Below are positions 38,016 to 46,593 of a DNA stretch of 64,000 nt, in pieces; within the stretch, counting starts at the first letter, position 1, and the number at the start of each line of letters is the position of its first letter. The translations under genes and the position numbers were made by a program. The notes under the pieces are model-generated. The model was not told the DNA's origin, did not search any database, and was given only the letters and a program-made list of their open reading frames with translations. The stretch is from Bradyrhizobium viridifuturi (GTDB lineage: Bacteria > Pseudomonadota > Alphaproteobacteria > Rhizobiales > Xanthobacteraceae), in contig NZ_LGTB01000020.1 of NCBI RefSeq assembly GCF_001238275.1, forward strand, positions 62,001 through 126,000, read 5' to 3'.

Positions 38016-38996
38016 ATGATCATGTCTGTACGCATGGTGTTGGCTGCGGCAGTTCTGGCGGTCACGCAGCTCGGCACCTCGTGCGCCGCGGAGACCATCC
38101 GCGTTGCAGCGCAGAAGACCGGAACGCTGGCCTGGGAACTGGCTGTCATTCGCTCCCACGGTCTCGACAAGAAGGCCAATCTGTCGATCGATGTCGTCGA
38201 GCTCGCCAGCCCCGAGGCCGGCAAGATCGCGTTGCGCTCCGGCACGGCCGACGTGATGGTATCCGATTGGCCCTGGGTATCGCGCGAGCGCTCGCTCGGC
38301 GCCAAGCTGCAGTTCTATCCGTATTCGAGCGCACTGGGCGCCGTGATGGTCCCGGCTGCCTCGCCGATCAAGACGCTCGCGGACCTCAGGGGACGCAAGC
38401 TTGCCGTCGCGGGCGGCGCGATCGACAAGAACTGGCTGCTGCTGCAAGCCGCCTTGAAGCAGGACGGCGTCGACCTGAAGTCGCAGGCGTCCATCGTCTA
38501 TGGCGCACCGCCGCTGCTCGCCGCCAAGACCCTCGGCGGCGAGATGGACGCGACGCTTAACTACTGGAATTTCTGCGCGGCGCTCGAGGCCAAGGGCTTT
38601 CGCCGGCTCGCCGGCATGGAAGAGATCCTGCAGAAGCTCGGCAGCAAGGGCCGCATCGCGATGATCGGCTACGTGTTCGACGAGGCCTGGGCCGGCGCCA
38701 ACAAGGACCTGGTGGCCCGCTTCATCGCCGTGACGCGCGCCGCTAAGGACATTCTCGCAACCTCGGATGCCGAATGGGACACGATTGCGCCGCTGACCGG
38801 CGCGCAAGACGCTGCAACCCTGCTTGCCTATCGCGACCGCTACCGCGAAGGCATCCCGCGCCGTCCGATCGCTGACGAAGAGGCGGATGCCCGCGTGCTC
38901 TACCGGGTGCTGGCGCAACTCGGCGGCCGCGATCTGGTCGGCACCGCAACCGAGCTCGATCCCGGCACCTTCTATCAAGCGATCCCAGGAGACTGA
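38016..38996 (+). CDS. ABC transporter substrate-binding protein, NitT/TauT type, in PQQ island
   Basis: The 326-residue precursor has a signal peptide (MSVRMVLAAAVLAVTQLGTSCAA region) and a NMT1/SsuA-like binding fold: GTLAWELAVIRSHGLDKKANLSIDVVEL, GTADVMVSDWPWVSRER, FYPYSSALGAVMVPAASP and LRGRKLAVAGGAIDKNW. It is followed by a permease and ATPase in the same operon. The start is uncertain: GTG 38001, ATG 38016 and ATG 38022 are all in frame; GGGGAAG lies at 37995. The ligand could be an organic anion, sulfonate or metal chelate; placement in the quinoprotein island is the only hint. Confidence 0.75.
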   Translation: MIMSVRMVLAAAVLAVTQLGTSCAAETIRVAAQKTGTLAWELAVIRSHGLDKKANLSIDVVELASPEAGKIALRSGTADVMVSDWPWVSRERSLGAKLQFYPYSSALGAVMVPAASPIKTLADLRGRKLAVAGGAIDKNWLLLQAALKQDGVDLKSQASIVYGAPPLLAAKTLGGEMDATLNYWNFCAALEAKGFRRLAGMEEILQKLGSKGRIAMIGYVFDEAWAGANKDLVARFIAVTRAAKDILATSDAEWDTIAPLTGAQDAATLLAYRDRYREGIPRRPIADEEADARVLYRVLAQLGGRDLVGTATELDPGTFYQAIPGD

Positions 38997-38998
38997 CG

Positions 38999-39736
38999 GT
39001 GCTGCGCCTCCTGTCATTCGCGCTGTTCATCGCAACCTGGTGGATTGCCTCACTCGCGATCGGCGACGCGAAGCTGCCGGCGCCGCCTGCGGTGCTTTCG
39101 GTGCTCATCGCCGAGGCTCGATCGGGGGCGCTGTTCGTCAACCTCGGCGCAACGCTGGCCCGCGTCGCGCTGGCCTTCACGCTCGCAATGGCGCTCGGCT
39201 CGGCGATCGGCTACCTGATGGGCCGCGTCTCGCTCGCCAATCGCCTTGGCGATCCCTGGCTGATCCTGCTGCTCAATTTGCCGGCGCTGGTCGTCATCGT
39301 GCTCGCCTATATCTGGGCCGGGCTGACCGAGGTCGCGGCGATCGCGGCCATCGCCATCAACAAGCTCCCGACCGCCGTCGTCACCTTGCGCGAGGGCGCT
39401 CGTGCGCTCGACCCCGCGCTCGACGAGATGGCAACGGCGTTTGCATTGCCGCGCGGCCGGGCGTTCCGGCATGTGATCCTGCCACAGCTTGCGCCCTACA
39501 TCGCGGCCGCGGCGCGTTCCGGGCTCTCGCTGGTCTGGAAGATCGTGCTGGTCGCGGAATATCTCGGCCGGCCGAACGGTGTCGGCTTCGAGATCGGTGT
39601 CGCCTTCCAGCTGTTCGACATTCCACTGCTGCTCGCCTACTCGCTGAGCTTTGCCGGCGTCGTGCTGGTCATCGAGACCCTGATGGTGCAGCCGTTCGAA
39701 ACCAGGCTAACGCGGTGGCGGCTCCGTGCAGCTTGA
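38999..39736 (+). CDS. ABC transporter permease, NitT/TauT type
   Basis: The 245-residue membrane protein has six spans and the EAA-type loop ALDEMATAFALPRGRAFRHVILPQLAPYI, the SsuC/TauC pattern. The GTG start at 38999 follows the binding protein stop by two bases and ends within the ATPase start, so the three genes form a tightly coupled operon. GRPNGVGFEIG is the usual final-loop motif. Confidence 0.82.
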   Translation: MLRLLSFALFIATWWIASLAIGDAKLPAPPAVLSVLIAEARSGALFVNLGATLARVALAFTLAMALGSAIGYLMGRVSLANRLGDPWLILLLNLPALVVIVLAYIWAGLTEVAAIAAIAINKLPTAVVTLREGARALDPALDEMATAFALPRGRAFRHVILPQLAPYIAAAARSGLSLVWKIVLVAEYLGRPNGVGFEIGVAFQLFDIPLLLAYSLSFAGVVLVIETLMVQPFETRLTRWRLRAA

Positions 39737-40436
39737 GGTCAATATCACAGGCAAAAGCTTCGAGAGCGCGGCCGGAAAGCGGCACGACGTGCTCGATAAC
39801 GTCACCTTCACGTTGAACGCCGGCGAGGTTGGCGTGCTGTTCGGACCGTCGGGTTGCGGCAAGAGCACCCTGCTGCGGATCCTCGCCGGGCTCGACGGCA
39901 ATTACCGGGGCCACGTCAACCGCTCGCCCGGCATGCGCCTTGGCATGGTGTTCCAGGAGCCGCGGCTGCTGCCCTGGCGCACCGTGGAGGAGAATGTGCG
40001 GCTCGCCGCGCCTGACGTCGACGACGGCACGCTGGCGGCGCTGTTCGAGGTGCTTGAACTGAGCGCGCATCGCAACCACTTTCCCGGCGAGTTGTCGCTC
40101 GGCCTCGCCCGCCGCGTCGCCCTCGCCCGCGCCTTCGCCATCGAGCCGGATTTCCTGATCCTCGACGAGCCGCTGGCCTCGCTCGACAATGCCCTCGCGG
40201 GCAGGCTGCGCGACCAGGTCGCGACCCTGGTGGCCAGCCGCAAGATGATGACGCTCCTGGTCACCCACGATCTCGACGACGCGGTCCGCCTCGGTGATCG
40301 CCTGTTCTTCCTGTCGCCGCGGCCGGCCCGAATCCTTCACGTCGAGACCATCACCACACCACGTGCGACGCGCGGCGAGCTGGAGATCGGCGAGATCAAG
40401 CGGCAGCTCTCGCAGTTGGACCTTGCAAATATGTGA
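39726..40436 (+). CDS. ABC transporter ATP-binding protein with unusual signature motif
   Basis: The 236-residue ATPase has Walker A GPSGCGKST (residues 40-48), Q-loop MVFQEPRLLPWRTVEENV, Walker B FLILDEPLASLD and switch LVTHDLDDAV. The ABC signature, normally LSGGM or LSGGQ, reads LSLGLARR here, so the second glycine pair is changed. The GTG start at 39726 overlaps the permease by 11 bases. It should energise the NitT/TauT-type importer. The altered signature is shared with some PQQ-associated members as far as I recall, so it need not mean loss of function. Confidence 0.8.
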   Translation: MQLEVNITGKSFESAAGKRHDVLDNVTFTLNAGEVGVLFGPSGCGKSTLLRILAGLDGNYRGHVNRSPGMRLGMVFQEPRLLPWRTVEENVRLAAPDVDDGTLAALFEVLELSAHRNHFPGELSLGLARRVALARAFAIEPDFLILDEPLASLDNALAGRLRDQVATLVASRKMMTLLVTHDLDDAVRLGDRLFFLSPRPARILHVETITTPRATRGELEIGEIKRQLSQLDLANM

Positions 40437-40476
40437 GACGCCGTCATCCTTGGACGAAGCGTAAGGGAGAAGTCGG

Positions 40477-40830
40477 ATGTCGCGTGCGTTGATTGCCGTT
40501 GGAGTTGCCTTGCTTTTGCTGCCGACCGCAGTGCTCGCCCAAAGCAAGGGCAAGGGCATCCGGTTGTGGAATCTGACCAGCGCCACGATTGCGAGCTTCG
40601 AGCTGTCGCCGGCCGGCAAGAATGAATGGGGTCCCAACCAGACGCTGAACGACAAGGACAAGGAGGTCGACCACGACGAGCGCCTGCGTATCACCGGGGT
40701 CGAGCCCGGCCGCTACGACGCCAAGGTCGGCTATAGCGGAGGCAAACAGTGCTTCGCCCGCGACCTCGAGATCAAGGCCGATGCCGTGTTTTCGGTATCC
40801 GACAAGGACCTGAAGGACTGCAACAAGTAA
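40477..40830 (+). CDS. Small exported protein of unknown function
   Basis: The 117-residue precursor has a signal peptide (to about residue 21) and a compact mature domain: GIRLWNLTSATIASFELSPAG, DHDERLRITGVEPGRYDAKVGY and a Cys pair in KQCFARDLEIKA and LKDCNK. It looks like a small beta-sandwich secreted protein. It follows the ATPase by 40 bases on the same strand (AAGGGAGAAG binding site), so it may belong to the ABC operon and serve in the periplasm. I know no function. Confidence 0.65.
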   Translation: MSRALIAVGVALLLLPTAVLAQSKGKGIRLWNLTSATIASFELSPAGKNEWGPNQTLNDKDKEVDHDERLRITGVEPGRYDAKVGYSGGKQCFARDLEIKADAVFSVSDKDLKDCNK

Positions 40831-40833
40831 CGG

Positions 40834-41067
40834 CTACGCCGGCGGCTTGCCGTCCGCGCTCGCGCGATCATTGGTGTGCGGATATTCGCAACGCCATCGC
40901 ACCGCGGTCCATTTCGGATGTTCGCCGACCCATTGAGCAATGTAAGGCGGCGCGGCCATGGCGCATTGCTGCAGCGAGCCGCTCCAGTTGAACACCAGAT
41001 GCTGCTCCTCGCAGGTCGCCGGCGACAGCACGGCACATACGGTGACGATCAGATCAATCGGGTTCAT
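40834..41067 (-). CDS. Small Cys-containing conserved protein
   Basis: The 77-residue protein begins MNPIDLIVTVCAVLSPATCEEQHLVF and has a Cys in LQQCAMAAPPYIAQWVGEHPKW and one in RWRCEYP. The spaced cysteines, tryptophans and the AAPPYIAQW stretch recur in small Rhizobiales proteins of unknown function. It is convergent with the gene before it (three bases between stops) and divergent from the RND adaptor gene. The ATG at 41067 is favoured; an upstream in-frame ATG at 41136 would add an unrelated leader. Confidence 0.6.
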   Translation of the reverse strand: MNPIDLIVTVCAVLSPATCEEQHLVFNWSGSLQQCAMAAPPYIAQWVGEHPKWTAVRWRCEYPHTNDRASADGKPPA

Positions 41068-41277
41068 GCATGAAACCTCGCGAGCGTCGTGAAAAGATAA
41101 CATAAGCGCTACGCCCGCAGCAGCCGGAAGTTTCATTTTCGCGCGAGATCAAGCGGAACCCGACGGTCGCCGCCCCGCCGGCACGTCGGCGTCACCCGAG
41201 CCAACAACCGTGAAACCGACGCCTTGCCGCCGGTTCATTTCGTCAATAAGCTGGTTCCCACAACTGCTAACAGGCTG

Positions 41278-42344
41278 ATGGCTCTTACGGAAACCTCCCG
41301 GCGCGGCGTCGCGGTCGCCATATGCCTGCTGGCGCTCACCGCCGGCGCTTGGGCTGTCACGGGGCTGGTTCGGGGCACAGCGGCGGAGTCGCAGCCGGAC
41401 AAGCCAGATTCGGGGCGCACTGAGCCTCCCGCACCGCAAACAGCAATCAGGCACCGGTCAAGCTGACGCCCAGCCAGCAGGGACAGATCGGGCTCGAAAC
41501 TTCGGTTGTGAAAGCCGCACCGCATCCTGAGCAGTTCCGAGCATACGGCGCGGTGCTGGACATCTCTCGCATCACGGAGCTTACCAACAGCTACGCCAAT
41601 GCGCAGGCTCAACTCCAGACAGCGCAGGCCAAGCTCGAAGTCGCGAAGAGCGCATTCGACCGGACCAAGAATCTTGTCGACTCCGCCGCGCTCCCGAAAA
41701 AGGAAGCCGAAACCGCGGAGGGCACGCTGCGAACCGACAGGGCCGCGCTTGCCGCGGCGGAATCGCAACTCAGGACTCTCGCAGCAACAGCACAACAGGA
41801 ATGGGGACCGGTGATCGGCCACGGAATCGTCGAGCGTTCGCCCGCGGTCGTGAGGCTGATCGAGCGCGATCAGTTTCTGGTTCAGGTGACGCTCCCGCCC
41901 GGCGTGAGTGTCACCGAGACTCCGGGAACGGCCCTCGCACAGGCGCCGACGCGCAATGCGAATATCGATCTGCAGTACATCTCCCCGGCAACACGCACCG
42001 ACACCCGTATCCAGGGATTGAGCTATTTCTTCTCGGCGCCTGGCGACAGTGGTCTGCTGCCCGGCATGAACACCACAGTTTATGTGCCGTCGGGCACCAC
42101 TTACGAAGGCGTGTTCATCGAGGATACCGCGATCGTGCGATGGCAGGGCCGATCGTGGGTTTACCTGCGCGTGAGCCCCGACAGCTTCCGACGTCATCCG
42201 ATCAGCACGGATCAGCCGGTCTCGGATGACGACTACGTCGTCCGCGACATCCCGTCGGGATCCGAAATCGTCATCCGGGGTGCACAGGTCTTGCTGTCCG
42301 AGGAGGCCAAGAGCGAGCTTCGGAGCGGCGACGACAATGACTGA
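41278..42344 (+). CDS. RND efflux periplasmic adaptor protein (frameshifted near N-terminus)
   Basis: The first 56 or so residues contain an N-terminal membrane anchor (GVAVAICLLALTAGAWAVTG). At 41445-41446 an AAA run seems to have lost one A; in the restored frame NQAPVKLTPSQQGQIGLETSVVK begins the adaptor proper, with a coiled-coil hairpin (ELTNSYANAQAQLQTAQAKLE) and a beta-barrel domain (YVPSGTTYEGVFIEDTAIVRW). It totals 355 residues. It lacks the classic lipoyl half before the hairpin, so it may be a divergent CusB/CzcB-like member. Its stop overlaps the RND pump start by eight bases. Confidence 0.75.
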
Positions 42345-45300
42345 CGGCACCGGCTCCGACCGTTCAGGACCGCAAGCCGCTCTCGTCGCGTTCGCCATCC
42401 GCTTCCGCGGCATCGTGCTCGCGCTTTCGTTCGCGCTGCTGGGCTACGGCCTGTTCGCGCTCGGCGAGGCCAAATATGGCGTCTTCCCCGAATTCGCACC
42501 GCCACAGGTTACTATCCAGACCGAAGCTCCCGGCCTTAGCCCGGAGCATGTCGAGATTCTGGTCACGCAACCGATCGAAACGTCGATCAACGGCCTAGCC
42601 GGGGTCGAAAGCCTGCGCTCGTCGTCGATCCAGGGCCTCTCCGTGGTGACGGTCGTCTTCCAGCCGGGCAGCGATATCTACCGGGCGCGCCAGTTGGTGA
42701 CTGAGCGTCTCTCAGCCGTGGCCGCGCGGCTGCCACAAGGCGTGCAGCCGCCCTCGATGACACCGTTGACGCCGCTGGCCGGCACGGTGCTGGTCATTGG
42801 CCTGACGTCCGACCGGCGCTCGCTGATGGATTTGCGCACCGTTGCGGACTGGACCGTGGCAAGACGGCTTCTGGCTGTCACGGGCGTGGCACAAGTATCC
42901 ACTTACGGCAAAGACGTCAGGTCCCTGCAGGTGCAGGTCCGTCCGGACGACCTGATCCGGTTCAGGGTCGGCATGAACGATGTACTCGCCGCCGCGCGCA
43001 AGGCGACCGGCGTACGGGGCGCCGGCTTCATCGATACCGCCAATCAGCGCGTCACGCTGCAAACCCAGGGACAGTCCCTGACGCCCGATCAGCTTGCCCG
43101 CACCGTTCTGCTGCACGAAGGCGGCGCAAGCGTGGTCCTCGGCGACGTCGCCACCGTCGTGACCGCTCCCGAGCCGCCGATCGGGGCCGCCCTCATCGAC
43201 GGCGTGCCCGGCATCATGCTCATGGTGAGCCAGCAATACGGCGCGAATACGCGGGAGGTCACCACGCGGGCGGAAGCCGCCCTGCAAGAGCTTCGACCGG
43301 GCCTTGAAGCCGACGGTGTCAAACTCCACGCGGACATTTTCCGGCCTGCCAATTTCATCGACGCGGCGACCGAGAACGTGCTCAACGCCTTGTTGATCGG
43401 CGGGGCGCTCGTGGTCGTCGTCCTGTTCTTGTTTCTGTTCGACTGGCGCACCTCGATCATCAGCTGCACTGCCATTCCGCTCTCGTTGATAGCGGCCGTG
43501 CTCGCGCTGCAATGGATGGGGGAAACGCTTAACACGATGACGCTGGGCGGCCTCGCAATCGCGATCGGCGAAGTCGTCGATGACGCCGTGATCGGCGTCG
43601 AGAATGTGGTGCGTCGACTGCGCGAAAACCGCCGGGCGACAGCGCCGAGACCCGAGGCTCGCGTCGTGCTCGAGGCCTTCCTCGAAGTGCGTACCGCCGT
43701 TGCCTATGCGACATTTGCGGTGCTGCTGGTCTTCTTCCCGATCCTGACGCTTTCCGGTATTGCCGGCCGCCTCTTCGGGCCGCTCGGCATCGCCTACATC
43801 TTGGCCGTGCTCGCCTCGCTGGCAGTCGCCCTCACGGTGACGCCGGCGCTTTCCATGCTGCTTCTGGTCGGGAGGACCGGCGGACAGCGCCTGCATGAAC
43901 CGCCCGCGGTACGGTGGTCCCGTCGCTACTACGAGGCCTTGCTGCGTCATATCGGCCGTTACCCGAAGCTGGTAACGGCGGCGGCCGCGGTTTTGACGAT
44001 CGCAGGCGCTGCAATGCTGCCTTTCTTCGGCGGGACGTTCCTGCCGGATCTGCGCGAAGGCCATCTGATTCTGCACGTCTCAGCGATCCCCGGCACTTCG
44101 CTCGACGAATCGCTTCGGATCGGCAAGCTGATGACCGATACGCTTCTAAAAATTCCGGGTGTGCGCCGGGTGGCGCAGCATGCAGGCCGCGCCGAGGCCG
44201 GCATCGACACGGTCGGGCCACATTCCAGCGAGTTCGAGGTCGACCTGGAGCCGGGGCTCTCGGGTCGGGCGCAATCCGCCGCCGAGGCGCGCATCAGGGT
44301 CGCTCTTGCCGGCTTCCCCGGGGTCTCCTTCTCGAGCAAGACCTATCTGACGGAACGTGTCGAGGAGACCGTCTCCGGCTTCACCGCGGCGGTAGTCGTC
44401 AACATCTACGGGCCCGATCTCGATTTGCTCGAGCGCGCGGCGCGCGACGTCGCGCGAGAACTGGATGAAGTCGCGGGGGCCGCCGATGTGCAGCAACGAT
44501 CCCCGCCGGGAATGCCGCAAGTGAATGTGACGCTTCGCCCGACGGATCTGCAGCGCTGGGGCCTTGATGCGGTCGAAGTGCTCGAACTCATTCGCACCGC
44601 CTATCAGGGCGATGTCGTCGGCCAGGGATATGAAGGCAACGCCGTCTTCAATGTCATCGTGATCCTCGACGCGCATGTCCGCGCCCGAGTCACTCAGATC
44701 GGTGACTTACCTGTACGCACGCCGAGCGGCGCTTACATTCTGCTGAAGCAAATCGCCGACGTCTACGAGACCTCGGGCCGTTATCAGATCCAGCACCTGA
44801 ATGCGCAGCGCGTTCAGACCGTAACGGCGAACGTCAGCGGACGCGATCTCGAATCCTTTGTGGCCGCCGCCAAACGCAAGCTGGCCCGCGAGGTCACGTT
44901 GCCGCCCGGTGCTCACGTGGAATTTGCCGGTGCAGCCGAGGCGCAGGCGCGATCGCGGCACGATCTCATCATCAACTCCTTGCTAGCCGGGACAGGCATC
45001 GTCGTTCTTCTTGCGATGGTGACCGGCCATTGGCGAAATCTGTTGCTGGTCTTGATCAACTTGCCGTTTGCGTTTGTCGGTGGCGTGTTCGCACTGGCGT
45101 TGACCGGTGGCCTGCTTTCACTCGGATCGATGGTCGGCTTCGTTACGCTGTTCGGAATCACGCTGCGCAACTCGATCCTCATGATCTCGCATTACGAGCA
45201 CCTCGTCCTGGTCGACGGTCGCGTGTGGGGGCTGGATACCGTGATCGAGGGCGCGGCCGACCGCCTCGTCCCGATCCTGATGACGTCTCTCGTGACTGGC

Positions 45301-45465
45301 CTTGGATTGCTGCCGCTGGCGATCGGTGCAGGAGAGCCGGGGCGTGAAATCGAGGGCCCGATGGCGGTCGTCATCCTTGGGGGTCTGATGACGTCGATGG
45401 CGCTGAGTCTGCTGGTGCTGCCGACCCTCGCGCTTCGATTTGCACGCTTCAAGAGCCGCCCCTGA
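42337..45465 (+). CDS. Metal-type RND efflux pump (CusA/CzcA-like)
   Basis: The 1042-residue inner-membrane pump has the twelve-span RND layout with two large periplasmic loops. The N-terminus YGVFPEFAPPQVTIQTEAPGLSPEHVEILVTQPIE is the heavy-metal RND pattern. In TM4 the proton-relay stretch AIGEVVDDAVIGVENVVRRL keeps an Asp and Glu but lacks the first Asp of CzcA (DFG), nearer to the CusA form. The substrate cannot be set from this. It is next to lanM and pqqA, so a lanthanide or other metal is a fair guess. An outer-membrane channel gene is not visible. Confidence 0.82.
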   Translation: MTDGTGSDRSGPQAALVAFAIRFRGIVLALSFALLGYGLFALGEAKYGVFPEFAPPQVTIQTEAPGLSPEHVEILVTQPIETSINGLAGVESLRSSSIQGLSVVTVVFQPGSDIYRARQLVTERLSAVAARLPQGVQPPSMTPLTPLAGTVLVIGLTSDRRSLMDLRTVADWTVARRLLAVTGVAQVSTYGKDVRSLQVQVRPDDLIRFRVGMNDVLAAARKATGVRGAGFIDTANQRVTLQTQGQSLTPDQLARTVLLHEGGASVVLGDVATVVTAPEPPIGAALIDGVPGIMLMVSQQYGANTREVTTRAEAALQELRPGLEADGVKLHADIFRPANFIDAATENVLNALLIGGALVVVVLFLFLFDWRTSIISCTAIPLSLIAAVLALQWMGETLNTMTLGGLAIAIGEVVDDAVIGVENVVRRLRENRRATAPRPEARVVLEAFLEVRTAVAYATFAVLLVFFPILTLSGIAGRLFGPLGIAYILAVLASLAVALTVTPALSMLLLVGRTGGQRLHEPPAVRWSRRYYEALLRHIGRYPKLVTAAAAVLTIAGAAMLPFFGGTFLPDLREGHLILHVSAIPGTSLDESLRIGKLMTDTLLKIPGVRRVAQHAGRAEAGIDTVGPHSSEFEVDLEPGLSGRAQSAAEARIRVALAGFPGVSFSSKTYLTERVEETVSGFTAAVVVNIYGPDLDLLERAARDVARELDEVAGAADVQQRSPPGMPQVNVTLRPTDLQRWGLDAVEVLELIRTAYQGDVVGQGYEGNAVFNVIVILDAHVRARVTQIGDLPVRTPSGAYILLKQIADVYETSGRYQIQHLNAQRVQTVTANVSGRDLESFVAAAKRKLAREVTLPPGAHVEFAGAAEAQARSRHDLIINSLLAGTGIVVLLAMVTGHWRNLLLVLINLPFAFVGGVFALALTGGLLSLGSMVGFVTLFGITLRNSILMISHYEHLVLVDGRVWGLDTVIEGAADRLVPILMTSLVTGLGLLPLAIGAGEPGREIEGPMAVVILGGLMTSMALSLLVLPTLALRFARFKSRP

Positions 45466-45569
45466 GCGCGGGCAAGGCGCGCGATGATGCGCCGAGAAAG
45501 GATAGGTCGACAATGCCACGGCTTCGGCGGCATTCGCCATAGAAGCCGTGGCAGGTCGTCAATGGTGTC

Positions 45570-45650
45570 TTACTTGCGCGCTGCGCAGGCGTACATGTTG
45601 ATTTCCATGCCCACCGGCACTTCGACGATCTTCGGTGTTTTCCAGGCCAT
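45570..45650 (-). CDS. pqqA: PQQ precursor peptide PqqA
   Basis: A 26-codon gene encodes the PQQ precursor: the N-terminus is MAWKTPKIVEVPVGME and the core EINMYACAARK carries Glu16 and Tyr20, the two residues cross-linked to make PQQ. The ribosome binding site GGAGAAGGAA directly precedes the ATG. It is the only pqq gene in the window; pqqBCDE must be elsewhere. It lies 342 bases downstream of lanM on the same strand, and convergent with the RND gene. PqqA is used by both PQQ dehydrogenases of the island. Confidence 0.93.
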   Translation of the reverse strand: MAWKTPKIVEVPVGMEINMYACAARK

Positions 45651-45992
45651 TTCCTTCTCCCAAGTATAAGTTGGCGCAAGCCTCGCGCCGCACGGCAAGC
45701 TAGGGCTGGCCTTTCCAGGGCGCAAGCCGGCCGGTTAAGGACCCGACTTCGCTGCTGGACATGCCGAAGCGGACGACGGCTCGCTGACGTCCGTCCGGCT
45801 CTTGAACGGCCGGGAAATCCCGACGCTGATCTGTCAGGCATTTTCCGACTGCCGGGCGGCGACGCACGGATAAGCAGACCCGATTGCGCCGGCGACGTCT
45901 TGCCCAAGAGCGAAATCGCAACTTTTTTTTGTGATGCGCAGAATCCTGCATCAATAACCGGAGTCCACCCGGCACAATCCTGAGGCACGGAC
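45651..45992. other. Gap between lanM and pqqA
   Basis: This 342-base stretch lies between lanM and pqqA, both on the minus strand. I see no supportable gene. A run of eight T on the plus strand (45923-45930) stands without a strong stem before it. The minus-strand frame in the left half is open but has no family character. The region probably holds the pqqA promoter. Confidence 0.4.
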
Positions 45993-46394
45993 TTATTTGA
46001 GCAGGCGCAGCAGCGCCCGGCCGGCGCGCGTCTTCAGCTCTTTCGCATCCAGCGTTCCGTCGTTGTCGGGATCGGCGGCCTTGAAACGCTGCTCGACGAC
46101 CGCGAGGTATTCGTCGAGCGTCAGGGTGCCGTCGTGATCCGGATCGGCCATCTTGAGCTCCTTCGCGGTCAGCCGTCCGCGCAATTCGCGGACGTCGAGC
46201 GTGCCGTCGTGGTCGGGATCGAGCTTCGCGAACAGGTCGGCGGCAGCCTTCTTGGCTTCGGCAAGGTCGACGGTACCGTCATTGTCGGGGTCGAGCATCT
46301 TGAGCGCGCTGCGGCCAACCGATGCGGCCAGAGCGGGACCGGACAGGACGGCAGCGGCCAAAGTCAAAGCAAGCGATCGGCGCGAAATCATCAT
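45993..46394 (-). CDS. lanM: Lanmodulin, lanthanide-binding EF-hand protein
   Basis: The 133-residue precursor has a signal peptide (residues 1-23) and four EF-hand loops at 35-46, 59-70, 84-95 and 108-119, each beginning DPDNDG or DPDHDG. Proline at loop position 2 and only 12-13 residues between loops are the marks of lanmodulin, unlike calmodulin (about 24 residues). Residue numbers coincide with Methylorubrum LanM as I recall it. Differences from it: loop 4 starts with Asp108 rather than Asn, loop 3 has Thr92 where Asp is usual at position 9, and loops 2 and 3 have His at position 4. GGGAG precedes the ATG. It is periplasmic and binds lanthanides very tightly. Confidence 0.93.
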   Translation of the reverse strand: MMISRRSLALTLAAAVLSGPALAASVGRSALKMLDPDNDGTVDLAEAKKAAADLFAKLDPDHDGTLDVRELRGRLTAKELKMADPDHDGTLTLDEYLAVVEQRFKAADPDNDGTLDAKELKTRAGRALLRLLK

Positions 46395-46593
46395 TCGTCT
46401 CCCTTGAGTGCCGCTCCGCCGCGGACGCGGAGTGTGCCCTGTGATCAAGGCCCACCATAGCAGCTTCGACGAAGCTTCCTACAGCGCGTGCGACCAGCAC
46501 GGCCTGTCGGGATTCGGGTGGAAAGAAACTGCCTCACGGCTCATCTGTGGCAGCCGGCCAGATGGCATTGCACCGGAACAAGCGAGGTAACCC

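Noticed and set aside
45923..45930. Run of eight T as a terminator for the RND operon
   Set aside because: No stable stem precedes it and it lies about 460 bases past the RND stop.
45993..46394. Ordinary calmodulin-like calcium EF-hand protein
   Set aside because: The Pro at loop position 2, the very short inter-loop spacing and the signal peptide fit lanmodulin instead.
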